Source of the DNA: Eubacterium sp.
GTDB taxonomy: Bacteria > Bacillota > Clostridia > Lachnospirales > CAG-274
Assembly: GCA_020859645.1 (NCBI GenBank)
Contig: JAJBVU010000245.1
Coordinates: 1 to 8,043, forward strand
DNA: 8,043 bases
Direction of reading: 5' to 3'
Under the pieces are notes generated by a model that saw only the letters and a program-made list of their open reading frames with translations, was not told the origin of the DNA and searched no databases. The position numbers were made by a program, and so were the translations under genes. Shown one piece after another: positions 1 through 5,399 of the stretch. The stretch's first letter is position 1; every line of letters begins with the position of its first letter.

Positions 1-456
1 ACACAAAAAAATCATCTCTTTCAAATAGGTTCTGATCGTTATATTTAACAATCATGTTATCCCATCTGATTCGAGCTTTTCGCCTATCCCATTTAGCCTT
101 TGCTTCTTCAAATGATGAATAATGAAGCAAGACTATTTCTGCATCCAAAACCTTGCCCAACACAACTTTCCTGTTTTTATATCTTTTATATAGCTCATTG
201 GCATATAAGGACTTGTCCATAGATATTTCTACCAATTCTGCTCTCATAGTTTCTTTCAGATCATAGCAAAATTTCAAATATTCCTTTGAAAAGAAAAAAC
301 ATCCACAAGTTGGAGAGTTATATTGTAAGCCATAGTTTCTAGTCATCACCCCCCCCAACAATTATTTGAGATTATTGTATAATCTCTATTTACCAATCCA
401 AGTCTTCTTACCGGAGCTATAGTTTTTATCAATCCCTTTTTTATCGTTTCATTCAT
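1..456 (-). pseudogene. DUF1919-family exopolysaccharide biosynthesis protein, frameshifted at a G8 run and cut by the window edge
   Basis: Seen: an ATG at 454-456 lies 10 nt after a GGGAGGA ribosome binding site (466-472). It opens a frame of 36 codons ending in I-S-N-N-C-W-G-G and then TGA at 346-348. The next frame (from 349 leftward) stays open for 116 codons to the window edge, with GLQYNSPT, then CFFFSKEYLKF, then LLHYSS and FEEAKAKWDRRKARIRWDN. Together these parts give one colinear protein of at least 152 residues, in a family of roughly 200. Known: the CWG, GLPYNSP and EEAxxKWxRRxxRI pattern is that of DUF1919 proteins, found in exopolysaccharide and capsule loci; the biochemical role is not settled. 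The break falls inside the G8 run at 349-356, and nine G would restore the frame. It lies 51 nt after rmlC with no terminator between, so co-transcription is likely. The family call comes from remembered motifs and is fairly secure. Whether this is a dead gene, a phase-off state or a sequence error cannot be decided here. Confidence 0.8.
349..356 (-). repeat. Homopolymer run of eight G (C8 on the plus strand) inside the DUF1919 gene
   Basis: Eight consecutive C on the plus strand, read as G on the coding strand, between TGT-T and TGATGA. It is the longest G/C homopolymer I see in the window and sits in an AT-rich gene. With eight G the DUF1919 frame ends at two tandem TGA codons. Seven G would run into a TAG at 340-342. 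Six or nine G would stay open, and nine gives the usual spacing between the CWG motif and the GL-x-YNSP motif. Runs of this kind are known slipped-strand contingency loci in other bacteria. Confidence 0.9.
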
Positions 457-465
457 TGCCGCAAA

Positions 466-472
466 TCCTCCC
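466..472 (-). promoter_or_regulatory. Ribosome binding site deciding the DUF1919 start
   Basis: GGGAGGA on the minus strand, 9 to 10 nt before the ATG at 454-456. Another in-frame ATG lies just upstream and overlaps this site (472-474), so it is unlikely to be the start. The ATG at 450-452 is out of frame and meets TAA after three codons. Confidence 0.6.
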
Positions 473-507
473 ATTAAGGGTATCTCATTTCTGATTGAAC
501 GCTTTTA

Positions 508-1116
508 TCAAAACTCAAAAGTATCCTTAATGCCAAGCCACTTCTGATCCTTATCGCTAAGATTCAGGCTTACGCCGCTCTCTAACTTATACCCTTCGGC
601 ACCGGCTGTGCCATTATACTCTCCGACGACACCCGGCCACTCGATTCCAATCTCCGGGTCATTCCAAGCCATGCCGCCTTCGTCATTTGCATGATAGAAA
701 TCATCACACTTATAGCAAAACTCCGCTGTGTCGGACAGCACTAGAAAGCCATGTGCAAAACCTCTCGGAATAAGGAACTGCTTCTTGTTCTCTTCAGACA
801 GCTCTATACCATACCACTTTCCATATGTTTCACTGCCGGAGCGCAAATCCACAGCAACATCAAACACAGTGCCTTTGATAACTCTAACAAGCTTCGTCTG
901 CGGATAATTCTTCTGGAAATGGAGTCCCCGGAGGACACCTTTCGTTGACATGGACTGGTTATCCTGAACAAATGTGATGTCGATCCCCACTTCTTCCATG
1001 TCATGCTGATTATAGGTCTCCATGAAATACCCACGGCTGTCGCCGTGAACAGCGGGTTCAATCACACAAAGTCCCTTGATACCTGCCACATCTTTATCAA
1101 CTTTTATTTGTCCCAT
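508..1116 (-). CDS. rmlC: dTDP-4-dehydrorhamnose 3,5-epimerase
   Basis: Third pathway step: a cytosolic cupin epimerises C3 and C5 of dTDP-4-keto-6-deoxy-D-glucose to give dTDP-4-keto-L-rhamnose. Seen in 202 residues: HGDSRGYFMETY (24-35), VLRGLHFQ (61-68) with the expected catalytic base His66, TKLVRVIKGTVFDVAVDLR (75-92), IPRGFAHGFLVLSD (116-129), Tyr135 in CYK as likely acid, EIGIEWP (155-161) and LSDKD (186-190), whose Asp190 probably pairs with the histidine. It is a little longer than the classical proteins of about 185 residues because of a Gly/Glu-rich stretch after the WP motif. Start choice: the frame can be extended to a TTG at 1135-1137, overlapping rmlD. However, the ATG at 1114-1116 has a good GAGGTGGAG ribosome binding site (1120-1128), so I use the ATG. 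It is the last of four rml genes; rmlD ends 10 nt upstream. Confidence 0.96.
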   Translation of the reverse strand: MGQIKVDKDVAGIKGLCVIEPAVHGDSRGYFMETYNQHDMEEVGIDITFVQDNQSMSTKGVLRGLHFQKNYPQTKLVRVIKGTVFDVAVDLRSGSETYGKWYGIELSEENKKQFLIPRGFAHGFLVLSDTAEFCYKCDDFYHANDEGGMAWNDPEIGIEWPGVVGEYNGTAGAEGYKLESGVSLNLSDKDQKWLGIKDTFEF

Positions 1117-1119
1117 GTT

Positions 1120-1128
1120 CTCCACCTC
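1120..1128 (-). promoter_or_regulatory. Ribosome binding site deciding the rmlC start
   Basis: GAGGTGGAG on the minus strand, three nt before the ATG at 1114-1116 measured from its end, or eight nt from its GAGG core. It overlaps the rmlD stop codon (TGA, 1127-1129), an arrangement that fits translational coupling. It argues against the upstream TTG as the start of rmlC. Confidence 0.6.
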
Positions 1129-2041
1129 AATACTCAATCTCTTTTAAATATCTGCTCACAGCATCCTGCCATGTGGGCAGTGGTTTAAAGCCTGCTTCCG
1201 CCAGCCTGCTTTTATCCAAACGGCTGTTGAACGGACGAGCTGCCTTGCTTAAGCCGTATTCTTCCGTTGTTACGGGAATTACTTTTGTTTTATAACCTGC
1301 CTGTTTATATATTTCCTTTGTAAAGTCATACCAACTAATATATCCGCCCTCGTTGGTAGCGTGATAATAGCCGTATTTCTCAGTCTCGACCATATCGACC
1401 AGAAGCCGTGCCAAATCGTATGTATAAGTCGGAGTTCCGATCTGGTCATTGACCACACGGACTGTGTCATGTGTCTTTCCGACGTTCAGCATTGTCTTGA
1501 TGAAGTTCTTTCCGTTAAGACCGAATACCCAAGCGATACGAACAATGAAATACTTGTCCAATATAGATGAAACTGCAAGTTCACCTTCTAACTTTGTTTG
1601 TCCGTATACATTAAGCGGCTTATAATCTTTGCAGTCCGGCTGCCAAGGCTCTGTTCCCTGACCATCAAAAACATAATCAGTGCTGATGTAGACCATCTTG
1701 CAGTCAAGCTTCTTGCAGACTTCAGCGATGTTCTTCGTTCCGCCGGCATTGACTGCACGTACCTTTTCGACCTTATCGTCATCTTCTGCCATATCTACTG
1801 CTGTCCATGCAGCGCAGTGGATTACAACATCCGGGTTGATTTCTGTGATAGTTTTATCTACCGCAACAGCATCTGTAATGTCCAATGACACATACGGAGC
1901 TGTAGTCACAGCAGAACCATCTGCCACACCGGAGTAAACCTCAGCGATATCCGAACCAGTGCCCTCATAGCCGCGCTTATATAATTCATTCATCACATCG
2001 TGTCCGAGCTGACCTCCGACACCTGTTACGAATACTTTCAT
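1127..2041 (-). CDS. rmlD: dTDP-4-dehydrorhamnose reductase
   Basis: Last step of the pathway: NAD(P)H-dependent reduction of dTDP-4-keto-L-rhamnose at C4 to dTDP-L-rhamnose, in the cytosol. Extended short-chain dehydrogenase fold, 304 residues, the usual length. Seen: nucleotide-binding TGVGGQLG (6-13), VIHCAAWTAVDMAE (73-86), VYISTDYVFDG (117-127), the catalytic pair Tyr146 and Lys150 in YGQTK, IAWVFG (169-174), the substrate-loop VNDQIGTPTYTYDLA (197-211) and ARPFNSRLD (268-276). Start: a GTG one codon upstream (2042-2044) is possible, but the ATG at 2039-2041 lies 6 nt after GGAG and gives the normal MKVFVTG beginning. It lies 21 nt after rmlB and 10 nt before rmlC. No key residue is missing. 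Confidence 0.97.
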   Translation of the reverse strand: MKVFVTGVGGQLGHDVMNELYKRGYEGTGSDIAEVYSGVADGSAVTTAPYVSLDITDAVAVDKTITEINPDVVIHCAAWTAVDMAEDDDKVEKVRAVNAGGTKNIAEVCKKLDCKMVYISTDYVFDGQGTEPWQPDCKDYKPLNVYGQTKLEGELAVSSILDKYFIVRIAWVFGLNGKNFIKTMLNVGKTHDTVRVVNDQIGTPTYTYDLARLLVDMVETEKYGYYHATNEGGYISWYDFTKEIYKQAGYKTKVIPVTTEEYGLSKAARPFNSRLDKSRLAEAGFKPLPTWQDAVSRYLKEIEY

Positions 2042-2062
2042 CACTTTCTCCTTTTACCTGCT

Positions 2063-3082
2063 TTACCGGTTAGCGTACATCTTCTCATAATAGTTCTGAT
2101 ACTCGCCTGAAATGATGGTCTCCCACCACTCACGGTTATTCAGATACCACTGTATTGTTTTCTTGATACCATCCTCGAACTTTGTTTCGGGAAGCCAGCC
2201 CAGCTCATTGTGGATTTTGGTCGGGTCAATTGCGTAGCGCATGTCGTGACCCTTGCGGTCGGTAACGTGTGTAATCAGGCTTTCCGGCTTATCAAGCTCT
2301 TTGCATATAATCTTAACAATATCTATATTTTTCATTTCGTTATGACCGCCTACGTTATAGACCTCACCGACTCTTCCTTTATGGATAATCAGGTCGATTG
2401 CACGGCAGTGATCCTCCACATACAGCCAGTCTCTGACATTCAGCCCTTCGCCGTACACCGGCAGAGGTTTATCGTTCAAAGCGTTGGCGATCATAAGAGG
2501 AATAAGCTTTTCCGGAAAGTGATAGGGTCCGTAGTTGTTACTGCACCGGCTTATTGTTACAGGCAAACCGTAGGTTCTGTGATAAGCGAGAACAAGCAAA
2601 TCGGCACTTGCTTTGCTGGAACTATAAGGGCTGCTGGTATGTATCGGTGTTTCCTCTGTAAAAAAGAGATCCGGTCGGTCTAAGGGCAAATCGCCATATA
2701 CTTCATCGGTAGAAACCTGATGATAGCGGACAATGCCGTACTTCCGGCAAGCGTCCATCAATACAGATGTTCCTATAATGTTAGTCTGTAAAAAGATGCC
2801 CGGATCTTCTATAGATCGGTCAACATGGCTTTCCGCAGCGAAATTGACCACAATATCAGGCTTCTCTTCTTCAAAAAGCTTATACACTGCTTCCCTGTCA
2901 CAGATGTCAGCCTTCACAAATCTAAAATTAGGATTATCCATCACAGGTGCAAGGGTTGACAAATTTCCTGCATATGTCAGCTTATCTAAACAGATAATCC
3001 GATAGTCGGGATATGTATCAAGCATATGAAATACAAAATTACTTCCAATAAATCCGGCTCCGCCGGTTACAATTATTGTCAT
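2063..3082 (-). CDS. rmlB: dTDP-glucose 4,6-dehydratase
   Basis: Second pathway step: NAD-dependent conversion of dTDP-D-glucose into dTDP-4-keto-6-deoxy-D-glucose, in the cytosol. Extended short-chain dehydrogenase, 339 residues, the normal length. Seen: TGGAGFIGSNF (6-16) for NAD binding, DKLTYAGN (33-40), AAESHVDRSI (82-91), the catalytic STDEVYGD (124-131) with Asp126 and Glu127, YSSSK (153-157) carrying Tyr153 and Lys157, RCSNNYGPY (179-187), NVRDWLYVEDH (215-225) and VYNVGG (241-246). The D-E pair after T distinguishes the dehydratase from UDP-glucose epimerases. ATG start with AAGGAG nine nt upstream. It lies 21 nt after rmlA and 21 nt before rmlD, so it is part of one operon. Large open frames antisense to it are shadows. 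Confidence 0.97.
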   Translation of the reverse strand: MTIIVTGGAGFIGSNFVFHMLDTYPDYRIICLDKLTYAGNLSTLAPVMDNPNFRFVKADICDREAVYKLFEEEKPDIVVNFAAESHVDRSIEDPGIFLQTNIIGTSVLMDACRKYGIVRYHQVSTDEVYGDLPLDRPDLFFTEETPIHTSSPYSSSKASADLLVLAYHRTYGLPVTISRCSNNYGPYHFPEKLIPLMIANALNDKPLPVYGEGLNVRDWLYVEDHCRAIDLIIHKGRVGEVYNVGGHNEMKNIDIVKIICKELDKPESLITHVTDRKGHDMRYAIDPTKIHNELGWLPETKFEDGIKKTIQWYLNNREWWETIISGEYQNYYEKMYANR

Positions 3083-3103
3083 TTCTTATTTCTCCTTATC
3101 CTG

Positions 3104-4000
3104 TTAATGCAAAACATCCAAATATTTCCCGTCTAAGACATCCTTCAAATACTGTCCGTACTGATTTTTTTTCAGAACCTCGTAGACAGCCAGAACATCT
3201 TCCTTGCTGATCCATCCATTTAAGTAAGCAATTTCTTCCAAGCAGGCAACCTTTCTGTGCTGATGTTGCTCAACGGTCTTAATAAAGCTTGTGGCATCCA
3301 CTAAAGACTCATGTGTCCCTGTGTCAAGCCACGTAAAACCCTGACCGAGGAGTTCCACGTTTAACTCACCGTTTTCAAGATAGATACGGTTCAAATCTGT
3401 TATTTCTAGCTCACCACGGGCAGAAGGTCTAAGATTTTTGGCGTATTCCACAACACGGTTATCATAAAAATACAATCCTGTCACACAGTAATTGCTCTTG
3501 GGATGTTCCGGTTTTTCTTCAATTGAAACAGCTTTGCCTTCATTATTAAATTCAACAATGCCAAATCTTTCCGGATCATCTACATAATAGCCAAATACCG
3601 TGGCTCCCTTTCCGTTTTCGGCATTCTCTACAGCCGCTTTAAGTCTTTTCTTTAATCCGTGCCCTGCAAAAATATTGTCGCCCAACACCATAGCCACGGT
3701 GTCATTGCCAATAAAGTCGGCGCCTATAATAAATGCCTGTGCAAGTCCATCCGGACTTGGCTGAACCTCATAGGACAACTTCACTCCGAACTGATGACCG
3801 TCACCGAGCAAATCTTTAAATCTCGGTGTATCAGCCGGTGTGGAAATAATTAAAATATCCCGTATTCCGGCATTCATAAGCACGGACATAGGATAGTAAA
3901 TCATCGGCTTGTCATAAATCGGAAGCAGCTGTTTTGATGTAACTTTTGTTAACGGATACAGACGTGTGCCTGAACCGCCTGCTAAAATAATACCTTTCAT
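3104..4000 (-). CDS. rmlA: Glucose-1-phosphate thymidylyltransferase
   Basis: First and committed step: glucose-1-phosphate plus dTTP gives dTDP-glucose and pyrophosphate; in characterised members the end product dTDP-L-rhamnose inhibits it allosterically. Nucleotidyltransferase fold, 298 residues, the normal length of the short RmlA form. Seen: LAGGSGTRLYPLT (6-18) for the triphosphate, KQLLPIYDKPMIYYP (23-37), QPSPDGLAQAF (80-90), the metal-site region VLGDNI (105-110), SIEEKP (159-164), VTGLYFYD (173-180), ARGELEITDLN (194-204) and the second metal-site region WLDTGTHESL (224-233). ATG start 8 nt after AAGGAGA (4009-4015). First gene of the rml operon, behind a structured leader (4041-4114). 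Nothing is truncated or missing. Confidence 0.97.
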   Translation of the reverse strand: MKGIILAGGSGTRLYPLTKVTSKQLLPIYDKPMIYYPMSVLMNAGIRDILIISTPADTPRFKDLLGDGHQFGVKLSYEVQPSPDGLAQAFIIGADFIGNDTVAMVLGDNIFAGHGLKKRLKAAVENAENGKGATVFGYYVDDPERFGIVEFNNEGKAVSIEEKPEHPKSNYCVTGLYFYDNRVVEYAKNLRPSARGELEITDLNRIYLENGELNVELLGQGFTWLDTGTHESLVDATSFIKTVEQHQHRKVACLEEIAYLNGWISKEDVLAVYEVLKKNQYGQYLKDVLDGKYLDVLH

Positions 4001-4008
4001 AGAAATTA

Positions 4009-4015
4009 TCTCCTT
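4009..4015 (-). promoter_or_regulatory. rmlA ribosome binding site
   Basis: AAGGAGA on the minus strand, 8 nt before the rmlA ATG at 3998-4000. It lies outside the 17-bp leader helix (4041-4103), so that helix does not directly mask it. Confidence 0.7.
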
Positions 4016-4040
4016 ATAATTTAATCACTACGAAAATTTT

Positions 4041-4103
4041 CATATGTCTTTTCACGCCGATCTTTCTGTTTCATCAATCCCGGTTTGCGTGAAAAAACAC
4101 ATG
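4041..4103 (-). promoter_or_regulatory. Long RNA hairpin in the rml operon leader
   Basis: In the minus-strand transcript, CAUGUGUUUUUUCACGC (4103 down to 4087) can pair with GCGUGAAAAGACAUAUG (4057 down to 4041) over 17 bp, leaving a 29-nt loop. Fifteen pairs are Watson-Crick and two are G-U. Read from the plus strand, the same two positions would be A-C mismatches, so the structure favours minus-strand RNA. No U-run follows, so it is not a plain terminator. It ends 40 nt before the rmlA start. It could be a leader regulator, an antitermination or RNA-stability element, or a small dispersed palindromic repeat. Confidence 0.55.
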
Positions 4104-4139
4104 TTTTAATTCACAGACACTGCATTTACCTTTTTTGTT

Positions 4140-4167
4140 CTAATAGCACGCAAGGGGGCTAAATCAA
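4140..4167 (-). promoter_or_regulatory. Candidate promoter of the rml operon
   Basis: On the minus strand, TTGATT (4162-4167) is followed by a 16-nt spacer and TATTAG (4140-4145). A TG one base before the hexamer gives an extended -10 of the form TGnTATTAG. Transcription would begin near 4133 and include all the leader pairing segments. Each hexamer matches only four of six consensus bases, so this is a weak call by eye; it is the best candidate I found in the interval. Confidence 0.35.
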
Positions 4168-4303
4168 AACGGTATGACAAATATTTTTGTAGAATTATCA
4201 GTACTGATGCGGTTTTAGGAAATGGCAAGAGGATTGCATGATGTTTTGAGCCAGACACATCTTTTGGAGAGGCATTTGGGGCTGTATCAGTTCAGTTTTT
4301 GCC
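4146..4303. other. Gene-free stretch upstream of the rml promoter
   Basis: I see no convincing gene here. The one clear symmetry is the perfect 12-nt palindrome ATCAGTACTGAT at 4197-4208, about 30 nt upstream of the candidate -35 element, which could be a regulator site. A 53-codon open frame on the plus strand begins at 4222 but runs through the terminator-like palindrome, has no proper ribosome binding site and is not credible. Confidence 0.4.
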
Positions 4304-4330
4304 AAATAAAAATGCCCTCTGCAGAGGGCA
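4304..4330 (-). terminator. Second terminator-like hairpin behind the transporter operon
   Basis: Perfect palindrome TGCCCTCTGCAGAGGGCA at 4313-4330, followed on the minus strand by ATTTTTATTT-like sequence (to about 4304). The G+C-rich stem with a U-rich tail fits an intrinsic terminator for minus-strand transcription. It lies about 120 nt beyond the first terminator and would act as a backstop before the rml promoter. On the plus strand the tail is poorer (AGCTTTCTT). Confidence 0.65.
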
Positions 4331-4446
4331 GCTTTCTTATGTTTGTATTGTATTATCGGGGCAGGGGAGGGGTTTTTACTTGAAAACCTGTTTATATAAA
4401 TCAGAAAAGTAATATTAGATTGCGTTGCTAAAATTTATTGAGACAT

Positions 4447-4483
4447 AAAAAAAGAACCGCAGGTCTGTTGAGACTTGCGGTTC
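4447..4483 (-). terminator. Intrinsic terminator of the sugar ABC transporter operon
   Basis: The arms at 4454-4466 and 4471-4483 form a 13-position stem (GAACCGCA core, one A-C mismatch on the minus strand) with a four-base loop. An unbroken run of seven T on the minus strand (4447-4453) follows. It lies 22 nt after the stop of the last permease gene. Because it terminates minus-strand transcription here, the rml genes need their own promoter. Confidence 0.85.
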
Positions 4484-4505
4484 CTTAATATTTAAGTGAG
4501 AATTA

Positions 4506-5381
4506 TTATTCTTTTACAGCACCCATTGTTACACCTGTCATGAAGTACTTCTGGCAGAAGGGATAGATGAAGATGAAGGGAAGGATACAGATGATGATAG
4601 CTGCGTTCTTAACGGTGTTAAGTGAAGCGTTGAAGTTACTGTCAAGAGTGAAGGTATCATCGATAACGAGTGTTCTCAGTTTAACCTGGAAGTTGTACTT
4701 GCTTGTATCGGAGATGTAGATTACGTAGTGAACGTATTCTGACCACATAGCAACTGCGAAGAAAAGACCGATTGAAGCGAGAGCAGCCTTTGAAAGAGGA
4801 AGTACGATACGGAAGAATGTTCCGATAGGTGTACATCCGTCGATTTCAGCAGCTTCGAAAAGAGCTGAAGGAAGCTGTTCAAAGAAGGATCTCATAAGAA
4901 CCAGGTTGTAAACGTTCATTGACAGGGGGAAGATAACTGCCCAGAGTGAGTTATAAAGACCGATAGCCTTGATAACCAAGAACAGAGGGATAGTACCTGC
5001 GTTGAACATCATTGTGAACAGGAAGAGATAACCGAAGAGCTTGTTTCCGGGCATTTCTCTCTGAATAAGTATGTAAGCACCGATTGTAGAGAGAAGGAGA
5101 CCTAAGAATGTACCCATAATAGTTGTAAGAACAGATACACCGAAAGCTCTTAAATATTCCGAACCGCCTCTTGCGATTACGTAAGCATAACCGTCAATAG
5201 TAGGTGTTGTGGGAATAAGGTTAAAACCGTAGATTGTGTCGGCGTTGAAAGAGTCCGCCAAAACCTTGATAATGGGAAGAAGCATACACGCCATAAGCAA
5301 AATAAGGAATGCATAGTTAAAAACTGCGAATATTGATCTTCCTCTGTATCTCGGGTCAGTTAAACTAAATTTATATACCAT
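4506..5381 (-). CDS. Carbohydrate ABC transporter permease, YtcP/LplC type
   Basis: One of two membrane subunits of a sugar importer. 291 residues, normal for the family, with about six hydrophobic segments (roughly 18-42, 78-102, 115-139, 146-168, 196-220, 259-278). The cytoplasmic coupling loop that contacts the ATPase is seen as EAAEIDGCTPIGTFFRIVLP (176-195), matching the EAA...G...LP pattern. The C-terminal KYFMTGVTMGAVKE is typical of YtcP/LplC permeases, which pair with LplB-type partners. ATG start with AAAGGGGG nine nt upstream. It is the last gene of a three-gene operon: 18 nt after the partner permease and 22 nt before a strong terminator. The substrate cannot be read from the sequence; related systems import oligosaccharides or uronate-containing glycans. 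Confidence 0.93.
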   Translation of the reverse strand: MVYKFSLTDPRYRGRSIFAVFNYAFLILLMACMLLPIIKVLADSFNADTIYGFNLIPTTPTIDGYAYVIARGGSEYLRAFGVSVLTTIMGTFLGLLLSTIGAYILIQREMPGNKLFGYLFLFTMMFNAGTIPLFLVIKAIGLYNSLWAVIFPLSMNVYNLVLMRSFFEQLPSALFEAAEIDGCTPIGTFFRIVLPLSKAALASIGLFFAVAMWSEYVHYVIYISDTSKYNFQVKLRTLVIDDTFTLDSNFNASLNTVKNAAIIICILPFIFIYPFCQKYFMTGVTMGAVKE

Positions 5382-5399
5382 TCTTCTAAACCCCCTTTA

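Noticed and set aside
1117..1137. Extension of rmlC to a TTG start overlapping rmlD
   Set aside because: The ATG at 1114-1116 has a strong ribosome binding site, and the protein then begins with the family-like MGQIKV; the extension adds seven residues of no known use.
1598..1937. Plus-strand open frames antisense to rmlD (from 1598 and from 1698)
   Set aside because: Both overlap the conserved rmlD coding sequence, show no domain pattern and have no credible ribosome binding site.
2042..2044. GTG as the start of rmlD
   Set aside because: The directly following ATG has better spacing from GGAG and gives the usual MKVFVTG N-terminus.
2210..2683. 157-codon plus-strand open frame antisense to rmlB
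   Set aside because: It lies wholly inside rmlB, which has all catalytic motifs. The translated product has no recognisable domain, and long antisense frames are common opposite conserved genes.
4041..4114. Reading the rml leader hairpins as a terminator
   Set aside because: No run of T follows either hairpin on the minus strand, and on the plus strand the main helix carries two A-C mismatches with no U-tract.
4222..4383. 53-codon plus-strand open frame in the intergenic region
   Set aside because: It runs straight through the terminator-like palindrome and the G-run cluster, has no properly spaced ribosome binding site, and its product resembles nothing I know.
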